Shown here in pieces: positions 61,701 through 64,000 of a DNA stretch of 64,000 nucleotides (positions are counted from its first letter, which is position 1; each line of letters starts with the position of its first letter). Location of the stretch: NCBI RefSeq assembly GCF_021130785.1, contig NC_060215.1, positions 118,072,501 to 118,136,500 on the forward strand, read 5' to 3'. A program made the position numbers and the translations under genes. A model generated the notes under the pieces. That model did not search any database and was not told the origin of the DNA. It saw nothing but the letters and a program-made list of their open reading frames with translations. This DNA comes from Homalodisca vitripennis. Lineage: Eukaryota > Arthropoda > Insecta > Hemiptera > Cicadellidae.

Positions 61701-64000
61701 ATTATTTGGTCCGCACATTGACATAATAAAACAGTAGTTCATAAATTCCTTTATTCTATTATGACATTTAATTTAAAGTGTGAAATCATTAAGTTCTATA
61801 TATTTACATTTTTAATTTATTTGTAAACTAATGTTTGTTCTTTCAGTTGTGGTCTGGTGTGTACGTGTGGGAGATTTTATTTTTAGTGTATTATTAAAAT
61901 ATATGTTTTTTGTTCACAGCAGGAAATTTTGCTACAAAATGCATATGTTTATATTAAAATATGGTTATTATGGTATCATACCAAACATTTTGTGCGATCA
62001 AAATTGATTAATTATATTGAAACATTTTCTCGGTTTAACATCTCTGTTGACTGTCAAATTAAAAAAAATTATAACCATAGTTTGTACTTATTACTTTTTC
62101 AGGGTTTTTTTAAACAAAAAAACAACAGTGTTTTCATTAGTAACAATTGTAACAACTATATTAACTTACTGTTTTCTTTGTTTTTACATAAAAGTAAGTC
62201 AGGAGATATATAATATGTTAAAATTGTATAGTGTATATGTATTATTTGATTTTAGTGTACAAAGGATTATAATGTAAATTTTCTTATTAGTATTTAAAAT
62301 TTTAAGTAAAGAGCATTTAGTTTAAACATGTAAGAATTCACTAACCATTGGTATTTCAAAATTATATCTTTAACCATTTGGGATTGGCATTAAATTTATG
62401 ATTACTCTCTCATTTTGCCATACCCTAATGGTGACCATAGCTGTTCTCTTCTCCATGGTCAGGTTGTTGATTTATGAGCACGTCATGTCCCTCAGCTCGG
62501 CGGGTCACACCTAGTGGCCCTCGCTGTTTTGTTGTTCAGTTCGTCAGACTACCACGTGCTATATTGTATCCTGTCAATTTATTAAAATACTGTTGTATTT
62601 GGTGGAGATGAAGCTTCTCTGATACCAAATCTAGCTGTTGATACTAGAGACGTAATTGAGAGTGAACGTATATTTTATTCTTTGAAAACAGATCAACCTA
62701 TAACTTTAATTACATGAAACTAGCTTCATTTAAAAGCAAATAATAAATAACAATCGATAAAGTTTCAACCTTGAAGCCAACATGGGCTGTGAAATTATTT
62801 GAGAATTTAAGTTAAATCTCAGTGATTTAAAGAGCTGCAAGTCAAATATTGCCATTTAAATCCGAGTAAAAGTGACGTACGTGTTTACGTAAACACCGAG
62901 TGATGACATAGAACACAGGCAGTCACTAAGCAGGTGAGCTGAGCTGACAACCACGGAGAGAGGCCTCCTGATTGTCTTTTCCCAGTAATACCTAAACTTG
63001 ATGAAAATCAAAAATGGGAGTTGGAGCCCTAACAATTGATGCCAATTTCAAAGTACACAGTGCTACATCAGGAAGTGATGGGAAGGGCTACTTATAGTTC
63101 TATTTTACAGATAAAAACAGACCAACAAGGTCCTTTTGAAAGGAATCAGAAATCAAATACACCATCACAGGGCCAGTGTGTAAGTATAAACTTAATTAAC
63201 CCTTTAAGGAGTAATGACGTCTAGGAACGTCACTAGGTTCTGTTCCACTGGAGTAACAGCTGAAACATGAAAATACAACCCAGGAGTAAAAGAAAGCACA
63301 TGAAACGTTTTTTTTTTAATTGATTACAAATAAAAATGTACAAAAGTGGGAATGTTTACATTTTTTGAGATTTACGGGTGATTAACAAATTTCTTTTTGT
63401 GTGAAATTCCTCAAAACAAGGGTAAATACACAATGCTACATTGCAGTCTGGGCAGTGAAATGTGGTATCCTTCCTCTTCTTTTCACGGGTGGTTGTGTTG
63501 TAGCATACATAACACCGCTTTCGATCTTTCCTTGCTTGACCTTCAGGAGTAGTTGTTGTTTCTAATAGATGGCGTGTGCGGCCTGTCGGCTCGAGAAATA
63601 AGAAGGTTGATAATAATGTCTTATTTGCCGATTATTCTGCCTCAAAAATTACACTACCAACTATAGTTTGGTTTAAAATCAGTTTTAAATAACTATATGG
63701 TTCTAAATGGATGCAAGTAAAACAATAAAAAAAAAAACAATTTAATAACAAACAAAAAATGACGTTCTGGAACGTCATTACTATTTTGAAGCAGTTTCCC
63801 GTACTACTCAAAGGGTTAATCCAAGTTGAGGTGCCAGTGGAAGAGGGTGATCTTCCCCTTACAGATGTTGTTTATAAAAGGAAAATACTATATATGAGTG
63901 TACCAAGTATATATTAATTCTTCAATTCATTTAGTTTTTAATAGTGTTAGTGTTTATAAAATCTGAATTATTTTACAGGTAACTGAGACAGGAGTTTCCC
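4519..64000 (+). CDS. Multi-micro-exon host gene, product unknown (gene-level entry; runs off right edge)
   Basis: I infer one split gene from 25 short blocks on the + strand, each bounded by a pyrimidine-rich AG acceptor and a GT donor, each open in one frame, each a multiple of three (39-105 nt) and each joined in phase 0. Together they give about 555 codons in the window. The left exons are Tyr/Pro/Asn rich and several carry N-glycosylation sequons (NDT, NVT, NST). The right exons include CxxC motifs (CAKC, CNRC) and Gln/Arg-rich tails. No signal peptide or transmembrane segment is visible, although the true 5' end may be missing. I do not recognise the family. The architecture recalls modular micro-exon genes such as schistosome MEGs and aphid bicycle genes, but bicycle exons are typically phase 2, so homology is not claimed. 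That the blocks form one transcript is inference; exon order and alternative use are unknown. Confidence 0.7.
5316..6240 (-). pseudogene. LINE reverse transcriptase, broken
   Basis: The 243-codon open stretch 6047-5316 holds the RT core, with STTSAIVSLVEF, FLDYSKAFDCL, GVPQGSVLGP and YADDTTKLL boxes. Before it a one-base frameshift near 6178 separates the SLSGVDDYSS segment. After it a Trp codon of the conserved KLTWxxHI motif has become TGA (KLS-stop), with the remaining RT C-terminus downstream to about 4740. No activity is expected. Confidence 0.8.
6260..7187 (-). mobile_element. Nested 5'-truncated LINE fragment with RNase H domain, poly(A) and 13 bp TSD
   Basis: ATTTTAGGGAGTC occurs at 6247-6259 and 7188-7200, exactly flanking the block, and the host LINE frame closes when the block is removed. 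A run of nine T at 6260-6268 is the poly(A) tail of a minus-strand insertion. Inside, minus-strand 7178-6762 encodes an RNase H: YMDGSKT-like first Asp, QAEVTALAEC, NLDSRAALQAL and ILTWVPGHRGITGNE. A C-terminal stretch (IRKVTGFITGHW, SHLNRIG) follows, typical of I/R1-group ORF2 ends. Frameshifts make it dead. Confidence 0.85.
7606..7644. repeat. Short hairpin (14 bp stem)
   Basis: GATAG-A-AGTGTGTCA pairs with TGACACACT-CTATC around a 9-10 nt loop, with one bulged A. It lies between the LINE end and the Penelope-like element. Its role is unknown; it could be an element border. Confidence 0.5.
7660..8760 (+). pseudogene. Penelope-like element, RT end and GIY-YIG-type endonuclease region
   Basis: Frames upstream of 8120 contain FLSWTYM, NTMQYLNYNSCHPTYVKKS and PKSLSTRA, the SCHP..K.S...SL..RA signature at the end of Penelope RTs, and then GYPDKVI. 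The 8120-8740 frame (206 codons) has the Cys-rich linker CKPCQKPRCGTCK and a region corresponding to the GIY-YIG domain (TKILIYQYNC, VTGHRFDIVHSDIEKPSASH, then INVHKQNH). The GIY and YIG triplets themselves are degraded. Stops in the RT part show it is inactive. The recognition rests on motifs seen by eye. Confidence 0.68.
8854..8881 (+). ncRNA. Hammerhead-like hairpin at the 3' end of the Penelope-like element
   Basis: CTGAAGA (8854-8860) is followed by A, the stem GTGTA / TACAC (8862-8866 with 8873-8877, loop CCTAGA) and GAAA (8878-8881). CUGANGA - stem II - GAAA is the core of hammerhead ribozymes, which are known in Penelope-like elements. The extra A before the stem departs from the consensus, and stems I and III are not clear in the TA-rich flanks. 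Treat as a motif, not a proven ribozyme. Confidence 0.4.
8947..9030. repeat. TA microsatellites
   Basis: A (TA)n tract of about 21 repeats at 8947-8988 is followed by a second short one near 9004-9020. They lie between the Penelope-like element and the exon at 9101. Confidence 0.9.
9101..9145 (+). CDS. Micro-exon 'NSWGGYQ' (15 codons)
   Basis: This 45 nt phase-0 block lies between attttttcag and gtctggata and encodes NSWGGYQAAGDNYGQ. The intron start (gtctggatataagtatactcttaatta) and the preceding intron end (ttattaatattg...attttttcag) resemble those of the other left-half exons, which supports a real family member. Gly/Tyr/Gln composition matches the Tyr/Asn-rich left half. The intron upstream is filled by a LINE and a Penelope-like element. 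Confidence 0.65.
9181..9260 (-). mobile_element. Possible LINE 3' tail, minus strand
   Basis: On the minus strand the sequence ends in aataaactaATTCATTCATTTATTC, a short-repeat tail like those of the other CR1-like LINEs here. No coding part is recognisable upstream, so only the tail is supported. Confidence 0.35.
9261..10916. other. Intron, nothing recognised
   Basis: AT-rich intronic sequence. The end (tgttataagaatgtattaatgttatttattttgcag) resembles other intron ends of the gene. No transposon coding sequence or repeat is recognisable. Confidence 0.6.
10917..10979 (+). CDS. Micro-exon 'FNYPLLPAMNP' (21 codons)
   Basis: A 63 nt phase-0 block between ttattttgcag and gtgagagata. It reads FNYPLLPAMNPQIGYPP and ends NDTE, which contains an N-glycosylation sequon. 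The xxYPxxxxPNxN pattern resembles the DLYPP and HAYP exons farther along, so it is probably an older paralogous exon. The other two frames contain stops. Confidence 0.75.
10980..12756. other. Intron, nothing recognised
   Basis: AT-rich. The open frame at 11603-11800 has no recognisable features. The intron start (gtgagagataagagtatattcttt) and end fit the shared intron pattern of the gene. Confidence 0.6.
12757..12822 (+). CDS. Micro-exon 'PIHSVPVHYRG' (22 codons)
   Basis: A 66 nt phase-0 block between gttatttttgcag and gtctgatat, encoding PIHSVPVHYRGAFEDQSVPC followed by NQ. It uses the non-consensus GTCTGA donor shared by the array exons. It has a single Cys and no sequon. Reading through the donor gives Val-stop at once. 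Confidence 0.72.
13461..13523 (+). CDS. Micro-exon 'YVSEAVPNYPDY' (21 codons)
   Basis: A 63 nt phase-0 block between gttattttttcag and gtatgagat. It reads YVSEAVPNYPDYEYRNVTGG then Q, with an NVT sequon near the end, as in other left-half exons. The donor is GTATGA; readthrough again gives Val-stop. It is the last exon before array A begins at about 13.8 kb. Confidence 0.75.
13762..13812. repeat. TA microsatellite at the head of array A
   Basis: About 25 TA repeats at the start of unit A1. The same site has only 6-7 repeats at 16468-16482 and 19132-19145, but over 30 at about 31651-31711, so this tract varies strongly between array copies. Confidence 0.9.
13838..14090 (+). pseudogene. LINE ORF2 C-terminal fragment (repeated at 16510, 19175 and 31740)
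   Basis: It encodes a segment resembling the C-terminal end of the CR1-like RTs in this window: FHNYHIQNRESIVIAHHNL, EFFKAETYL and EHPLYSIDEFLWY, compared with YSTRRATDFHLPGHRLSLFE and NPFYSLEEYL in the full-length LINE. It is frameshifted in the first three copies. In the 31.7 kb copy a short deletion leaves it open for 73 codons (31756-31977), which is chance. It was already dead when the array duplicated. Confidence 0.65.
15052..15126 (+). CDS. Array exon D, copy 1 ('DLYPPVQLPNY', 25 codons)
   Basis: A 75 nt phase-0 exon after a long T-tract acceptor (ttttttttcag) and before GTCTGAAAG. It starts DLYPPVQLPNYNNQFDLEE and ends GFNSTQ, where NST is an N-glycosylation sequon. It repeats at 17724, 20388, 29583 and 32946 with almost no change, as part of the duplicated array A units. 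Acidic middle and Tyr/Pro/Asn-rich start suggest a flexible, surface-type segment; that is inference from composition. Confidence 0.78.
16222..16296 (+). CDS. Array exon H, copy 1 ('HAYPIVIRPNN', 25 codons)
   Basis: A 75 nt phase-0 exon between ttatttttcag and gtctgaaag. It reads HAYPIVIRPNNNNRDVLNES and ends FNSTQ. It matches exon D in length, in the xxYPxVxxPNxNN pattern and in the last five residues, so D and H are paralogous exons. Identical copies lie at 18887 and 31410, and a diverged one at 34759. Confidence 0.78.
17724..17798 (+). CDS. Array exon D, copy 2
   Basis: The 75 nt sequence is identical to the exon at 15052, with the same acceptor and GTCTGA donor. It lies 1239 nt into unit A2, the same offset as in units A1 and A3. 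If spliced in, it adds a second DLYPP...FNSTQ block in frame. Confidence 0.75.
18887..18961 (+). CDS. Array exon H, copy 2
   Basis: The 75 nt sequence is identical to the exon at 16222, with the same splice borders, in unit A2. Together with 17724 it forms a second D-H pair. Confidence 0.75.
19149..20611 (+). repeat. Array A unit A3, left part
   Basis: The LINE fragment and exon D (again offset 1239) match A1 and A2. About 80 nt after exon D the intron changes to a segment shared with 29.7-30.1 and 33.1-33.4 kb. The unit is then split by a pogo element (20612-23425), continues at 23426-23702, and is split again by a LINE (23703-28930). Confidence 0.8.
20388..20462 (+). CDS. Array exon D, copy 3
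   Basis: The 75 nt sequence is identical to the exon at 15052 in unit A3. The downstream intron switches after about 80 nt to the segment that follows the D exons at 29583 and 32946. A pogo element and a full-length LINE were later inserted in that intron, so no H exon follows closely. Confidence 0.75.
20612..23425 (-). mobile_element. pogo/Tigger-like DNA transposon, 2814 bp, 25 bp terminal inverted repeats, TA target
   Basis: The ends 20612-20636 and 23401-23425 are perfect 25 bp inverted repeats starting GGGGAGATCGAG. TA dinucleotides flank it (20610-20611 and 23426-23427). The paralogous sites at 29800-29801 and about 33168-33169 read ctatagTAaccctct with a single TA, so they are empty sites. 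Several ggCAATACCGTACA-type repeats lie inside near both ends (20810, 23045-23090) and may bind transposase. The transposase is on the minus strand. Confidence 0.93.
21030..22934 (-). pseudogene. pogo/Tigger-like transposase, nearly intact (one stop, one frameshift)
   Basis: From ATG at 22934 it reads an N-terminal helix-turn-helix (KLRETARFYNIPVMTLRDRL), a CENP-B type region (FLKRNPTVSVRKPEATS) and a DDE catalytic core: NFDETGI holds Asp 1, LLIMDNHTTHT holds Asp 2, and PPHTSHRLQPLDVTFYSSLK holds the third Asp. A TAA at 22386-22388, where Gln is expected, is the only break in 481 codons down to 21492. A frameshift near 21545 then leads into a Lys-rich segment. Near 21140-21040 there is a C-terminal Cys/His zinc-finger-like motif (CCLLCGE, RCGFCACWVHAEC). 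The element was probably active recently. Confidence 0.88.
24567..25903 (+). pseudogene. LINE ORF1: PHD-like zinc finger plus coiled coil
   Basis: The likely start is ATG 24567 (MPTKYPCGSCSVGVRYSG). A frameshift near 24625 moves to the frame reading CQLWYHAGC. CxxC, HxxC and WKCVTC together form a PHD-like finger near the N-terminus. Residues about 85-230 of the open frame are a long Glu/Lys/Leu coiled coil (LESQIQTLENRNSRLAESLQ). A basic stretch (HSNRNKRKTK) follows. This fits the RNA-binding, self-associating ORF1 protein of CR1-type LINEs. It overlaps the ORF2 start by about 40 nt. Confidence 0.8.
25864..28789 (+). pseudogene. LINE ORF2: AP endonuclease and reverse transcriptase (one frameshift)
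   Basis: Endonuclease at 25864-26840: LHQNVDRISNKIDRL, IVLTEHGL, GGVAIYCK, MGIYRPP, LIGDINIDCL and SGISDHTAQICTL keep the catalytic Glu, Asp and Asp-His residues. A one-base slip in an A-run near 26825 breaks the frame. It resumes before 26855 (PELHTLRQEFL). RT follows: KVIPIFKQGD, SNYRPISQISTFSKVIEKIV, AIFLDLSKAFDTLDHEQLL, LRGVPQGSVLGPVLFTLFTN, MYADDTVLL and YLGVTIDEDLKW. The C-terminus ends NPFYSLEEYL. No RNase H domain. It makes target-primed DNA copies of its own RNA. Confidence 0.92.
29583..29657 (+). CDS. Array exon D, copy 4 (Leu-to-Pro variant)
   Basis: The exon differs from the other D copies at codon 2 (ctt to cct), giving DPYPPVQLPNY. Splice borders are intact. It follows a recombination junction near 29041, where the left part of the array unit is missing. 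Confidence 0.74.
30255..30314 (+). pseudogene. Decayed array exon (first copy)
   Basis: The sequence aligns with the inner part and end of exon H (V-QRPNNNYQDGLDEE then FSSTQ). The acceptor side is replaced by A-rich sequence and the donor reads ATCTGA instead of GTCTGA. Both splice signals are therefore lost and the exon should not be used. It lies between D (29583) and H (31410). Confidence 0.65.
31410..31484 (+). CDS. Array exon H, copy 3
   Basis: The coding sequence matches the H exons at 16222 and 18887. The acceptor is ttttttag rather than tttttcag, still AG but with a -3 T, which may weaken it slightly. The donor is GTCTGA. Confidence 0.72.
32946..33020 (+). CDS. Array exon D, copy 5
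   Basis: The same 75 nt D exon with one silent change (aac to aat in the Asn of PNY). Splice borders are intact. It lies in the unit that starts after the longest TA microsatellite of the array, at about 31.7 kb. Confidence 0.75.
33625..33684 (+). pseudogene. Decayed array exon (second copy)
   Basis: The same decayed exon as at 30255, with the same lost acceptor and the same ATCTGA donor, between D (32946) and H' (34759). Shared damage shows that the decay came before this stretch was duplicated. Confidence 0.65.
34759..34833 (+). CDS. Array exon H, diverged copy 4 ('HDYPIVIRPNNKN')
   Basis: A 75 nt phase-0 exon after tttttcag, reading HDYPIVIRPNNKNRDGVSKD and ending FNSSK. It keeps the frame, the length and a sequon (NSS) but differs in its second half and ends in Lys instead of Gln. 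The donor is aag|GTCTGA. It is the oldest looking H copy and the last array exon with both splice sites intact. Confidence 0.72.
35299..35333 (+). pseudogene. Possible decayed or terminal exon 'NDRSGMCFKQK*'
   Basis: A long T-tract acceptor (about 20 T then cag) ends an intron related to the array introns. The following sequence reads NDRSGMCFKQK then TAG, with no GT donor in frame before the stop. It could be a dead exon or an alternative last exon that ends the protein here. Confidence 0.3.
35334..36140. other. AT-rich spacer, nothing recognised
   Basis: It lies between the last array-derived intron and the LINE at 36.1 kb. The open frame at 35668-35859 shows no known motif. Confidence 0.5.
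36327..38543 (+). pseudogene. LINE reverse transcriptase, broken by a MITE, a stop, a frameshift and a tandem duplication
   Basis: RT boxes: SAGVDDISSVLLKGC before the insertion, then NNYRPISLLSTVSKVIEKV, FLDFTKAFDSLDHN, SRGVPQGSVLGPVLFILLTN, MYADDTVLL and YLGVTIDDKLTW. The frame has a TAA at about 37306 where a Ser/Thr run is expected. A 51 bp exact tandem duplication at about 38199-38300 repeats SLYIQEVILYTTNQNLT. A frameshift near 38412 precedes the C-terminal DYLKKISRQKYFKRKLQEW. It is dead. Confidence 0.85.
36623..37133. mobile_element. hAT-type MITE, 511 bp, 8 bp target duplication
   Basis: The ends are CAGTGGCGTAGC and (reversed) CAGTAGCGTAGC, one mismatch in 12. The flanks TTTACAAA (36615-36622) and TTTCCAAA (37134-37141) are an 8 bp duplication with one change. 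Removing element and one flank restores the LINE frame (AKV to FPKLKK). Both ends carry strong G/C runs (ggggggtcc, ggaccccc). No transposase is encoded. Confidence 0.88.
38880..39960 (-). pseudogene. Transposase-like relic of the family with a DNCSGKNKN-type motif (DUF7869-like)
   Basis: Three minus-strand frames read in order. First SPRKRKGQNPHLYKVNVKEA and IKGQSYVSHNG; then a middle part (FYTSLQREQLKESKNDENIW); then LSVNCFRIHDLKSNDMTTFL, EVCSFLNLYLKSVPNTELCLF, the acidic-polar motif CNNCSGKNKNQVLSRFC, and YFPVRGHSFLPYDRDFGII. This order matches a protein family widespread in insects that I associate with DUF7869 and DNA transposons. The assignment comes from memory of the motifs. Frameshifts and a truncated start make it a relic. 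Confidence 0.5.
40588..40692 (+). CDS. Exon 'AKGVTVHMSNIEKTLRAHRG' (35 codons, the largest)
   Basis: A 105 nt phase-0 block between cccgtttttcag and gtacgtaaa. It starts AKGVTVHMSNIEKTLRAHRG and ends TKQVYIAE. Composition is basic and helical, unlike the Tyr/Pro left half, so it may begin a different domain. The intron start lacks the motif shared by the other introns. It is separated from the array by a LINE and a transposase relic and from the next exon by a 4.6 kb LINE. Confidence 0.68.
40693..42880. other. Intron, with a 48 bp tandem duplication
   Basis: AT-rich. The segment attttctctcactaaatatt... ending cttacaatt occurs twice in tandem at about 41896-41943 and 41944-41991. The 131-codon frame at 41040-41435 encodes a Leu/Ser/Tyr-rich peptide with hydrophobic stretches but no recognisable family, no splice context and AT-driven composition, so I do not call it a gene. 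Confidence 0.55.
43250..46072 (-). pseudogene. LINE ORF2 (endonuclease + reverse transcriptase), multiple frameshifts
   Basis: Endonuclease at 46072-45536: IYYQNVRGLRTKTLPF, IALTESWL, YRRDRGGLGVMGGGVLVAIK, VYFPPN and ILIIGDFNLPI. RT: LCGPDSIPSYIFKGC, LTKVVPIFKKVL, NYRPVALLSTPAKLFESI, VVYTDFRK, SGVPQGSNLGPLLFIIFIND, LLYADDTKIFREI and FKDLGVIFD. The C-terminal part (43579-43250) has RVRALFSSHFAYSNLGTNSP. Frame changes occur at about 45540, 44980, 44300, 43750 and 43580, so it is inactive. Confidence 0.85.
46359..47227 (-). pseudogene. LINE ORF1 (coiled coil + RRM-like region), frameshifted
   Basis: The start is ATG 47227 (MGDNNKTVRTRARSASDM). A coiled coil follows (EEKLDLILSKITRMEW, then EINKTLDFYSEKLVEIER). 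After a frameshift near 46890 comes LEIQGIPENKTEN and VADVLGFKMVP, the LEIxGIP motif of RRM-type ORF1 proteins, then MDAAHRLA-like sequence and AMKKRGFSASNLGF. This is the nucleic acid binding protein of the element. Confidence 0.7.
47560..47757 (+). mobile_element. LINE 3' end with (TTTGA)n tail
   Basis: aataaagaaattttgatttgatttgatttgatttgaa at 47723-47757 is a polyadenylation-like signal followed by five-base tandem repeats. It marks the 3' end of a plus-strand LINE or SINE. The sequence before it has no recognisable coding part, so the 5' limit is a guess. Confidence 0.5.
47903..47971 (+). CDS. Exon 'GNETHDDGMILKGSGRSSR' (23 codons)
   Basis: A 69 nt phase-0 block between attgtgacag and GTAAGTATA. 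It starts GNETHDDGMILKGSGRSSR and ends NNRT. It is the first exon with the strong GTAAGTATA donor seen at the right-hand exons. Two potential sequons are present, NET and NRT. Confidence 0.7.
47972..48821. other. Intron, nothing recognised
   Basis: AT-rich. The start gtaagtata is the standard right-half donor. No transposon coding sequence seen. Confidence 0.6.
48822..48887 (+). CDS. Exon 'IDIEALRCAKCCIP' carrying CxxC (22 codons)
   Basis: A 66 nt phase-0 block between tttgttgcag and gtaattata. It reads IDIEALRCAKCCIPIPPDDP then KI. CAKC is a CxxC knuckle. With CNRC in the next exon it gives C-x2-C-x15-C-x2-C, the spacing of a zinc-ribbon type site, split by the intron. The alternative frames hit stops at once. 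Confidence 0.72.
48888..51096. other. Intron with palindromes and a GC-richer stretch
   Basis: It contains a perfect 44 bp palindrome (49332-49375) and a 15 bp inverted repeat pair (TATTTTTTATTTCTA near 49667 with its complement near 49724). A GC-richer stretch at about 50380-50830 has a short GC-rich run (ggcgggaggggtggcgggg) but no coding motif. The latter may be an unrecognised element. Confidence 0.5.
49332..49375. repeat. Perfect 44 bp palindrome
   Basis: TAACAATTTCAGTAAGTCA and its exact complement flank a TATATA centre, with no loop. Function unknown. The arms contain CAGTAAGT, a splice-donor-like string. Confidence 0.85.
51097..51177 (+). CDS. Exon 'NKITCNRCYCQFTFP' carrying CxxCxC (27 codons)
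   Basis: An 81 nt phase-0 block between aattgttgcag and GTAAGTATA. It starts NKITCNRCYCQFTFPSKELR and ends PQYDSY. CNRCYC supplies the second CxxC of the putative metal site plus a third Cys. A Cys-Tyr-Cys triplet is also the hallmark of aphid bicycle proteins, but one triplet in a phase-0 exon is not enough to claim relationship. Confidence 0.72.
51400..51905 (-). pseudogene. LINE RT C-terminal fragment
   Basis: Minus-strand frames read PKKAIRIITNSHSLEYCKHH and later PHSYNNSYNTRHKS. These match the QKKAIRxI...C...F and the HxYNTRxK motifs of LINE ORF2 C-termini. The rest is degraded. Confidence 0.6.
52176..53034. mobile_element. piggyBac-type MITE, TTAA flanks (859 bp)
   Basis: TTAA at 52172-52175 and 53035-53038 flank inverted ends CCCTCCAAGTGCTG and (reversed) CCCTCCAGGTGCTG, 13 of 14 matching. 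Near the right end CATCGCGCT(C/A)CGCG(A)GGTCAGCAC-type repeats occur twice (52962-52985 and 53003-53027). No transposase reading frame is recognisable inside. Confidence 0.85.
53171..53236 (+). CDS. Exon 'PFYQPRLLSAPEED' (22 codons)
   Basis: A 66 nt phase-0 block between ctattttacag and GTAAGTATA, encoding PFYQPRLLSAPEEDIKQKPV then QH. It is polar, Pro/Gln rich and probably disordered. The next 4.7 kb intron holds piggyBac, LINE and mariner remains. Confidence 0.7.
53530..54464 (+). mobile_element. piggyBac internal-deletion derivative, TTAA flanks (935 bp)
   Basis: TTAA at 53526-53529 and 54465-54468 flank inverted ends CCCTAGAATGGTAACG and (reversed) CCCTAGAACGGTAACG. A second inverted motif, GTAGTCTcTCAGACgac against gtAGTCTGAGAGACTAC, lies just inside. 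Between them only the first and last parts of a transposase remain. Confidence 0.93.
53748..54294 (+). pseudogene. piggyBac transposase remnant: N-terminus joined to C-terminal zinc finger
   Basis: The N-terminal part (NTSFEIREILSELERSDCDE, acidic as in piggyBac N-termini) runs to 53936. The second frame, 53881-54294, ends with the Cys-rich C-terminal domain of piggyBac transposases (ICAVCPAKKWRMTRFQCTKC, then HICLEHRGMLCVKC). The catalytic DDD core is missing. The protein could at most bind element ends. Confidence 0.8.
54640..55450 (-). pseudogene. LINE reverse transcriptase relic
   Basis: Minus-strand frames show a YxDD-like box (LYTDDSYYKMS near 55290), then EFAKEVKFLGLIVDSNL (about 55080-55030), matching the KYLGxxxDxxL box of LINE RTs, and further down a VQKKAITTIL motif near 54815. 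It is heavily broken. Confidence 0.6.
55510..56241 (-). pseudogene. Tc1/mariner-type transposase relic
   Basis: The start of the minus-strand frame at 56241 holds the helix-turn-helix ending SRTSLYEWHQQFCNG, as in mariner transposases. The other end (about 55640-55560) reads GVEMFLHDWLQMQPPSF, matching the C-terminal 'FxxxQPxEF' motif. The catalytic middle is degraded or lost. Confidence 0.65.
56250..57130. other. Intron, nothing recognised
   Basis: AT-rich sequence between the mariner relic and array C. The 78-codon frame at 56658-56894 shows no family motif. Confidence 0.5.
57914..57982 (+). CDS. Array C exon I, copy 1 ('IKTDQQGPFERNQ', 23 codons)
   Basis: A 69 nt phase-0 block between ctattttacag and GTAAGTATA, reading IKTDQQGPFERNQKSNTPSQ then GQC. 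It is Gln/Asn-rich and polar with a final Cys. Copies at 60514 and 63111 are identical as far as I can see. Confidence 0.72.
58162..58200 (+). CDS. Array C exon V, copy 1 ('VTETGVSRGRGRC', 13 codons)
   Basis: A 39 nt phase-0 block between ttattttacag and GTAAGTATA, encoding VTETGVSRGRGRC, the smallest exon found. The Arg-Gly run and final Cys match exon I in ending with Cys. It is repeated at 60762 and, cut by the window edge, at 63979. Confidence 0.7.
60514..60582 (+). CDS. Array C exon I, copy 2
   Basis: Same sequence and splice borders as the exon at 57914, exactly 2600 nt downstream, inside the second array C unit. Confidence 0.7.
60762..60800 (+). CDS. Array C exon V, copy 2
   Basis: Same 39 nt sequence and borders as at 58162, in the second array C unit. 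Confidence 0.68.
63111..63179 (+). CDS. Array C exon I, copy 3
   Basis: Same exon in the third array C unit, 783 nt from the unit start as in copies 1 and 2. A piggyBac derivative is inserted in the intron 20 nt after its donor. Confidence 0.7.
63200..63815 (-). mobile_element. piggyBac derivative in array C unit 3, TTAA flanks (616 bp)
   Basis: TTAA at 63196-63199 and 63816-63819 flank inverted ends CCCTTTAAGGAGTA and (reversed) CCCTTTGAGTAGTA. ATGACGT(C/T)(T)(A/G)GGAACGTCA(C/T)TA-type palindromic motifs lie near both ends. C1 (57999-58002) and C2 (60599-60602) have a single TTAA at the same place and are empty sites. Confidence 0.95.
63385..63535 (-). pseudogene. piggyBac transposase C-terminal zinc finger, solo remnant
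   Basis: The minus strand reads RKRCYVCYNTTTREKKRKDT then TFHCPDCNVALCIYPCFEEF and HT, the CxxC...CxxC...C....CFxxYHT pattern of piggyBac C-terminal cysteine-rich domains. No catalytic core is present. Confidence 0.85.
63979..64000 (+). CDS. Array C exon V, copy 3, cut by the window edge
   Basis: The acceptor ttattttacag and the first 22 nt (VTETGVS) match the exon at 58162. The gene therefore continues beyond this window. Confidence 0.68.

Larger units (their letters stand above)
59731..62327 (+). repeat. Array C unit C2 (2597 bp)
   Basis: It differs from C1 by only a handful of changes, for example homopolymer lengths near 61679 and 62107 and a g/a change near 59968. Very recent duplication, or an assembly artefact, is implied. 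Confidence 0.88.
62328..64000 (+). repeat. Array C unit C3 (partial, with piggyBac insertion)
   Basis: It follows C2 directly and is collinear with C1 and C2 except for the 616 bp insertion at 63200-63815. The window ends inside its second exon. Confidence 0.88.
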
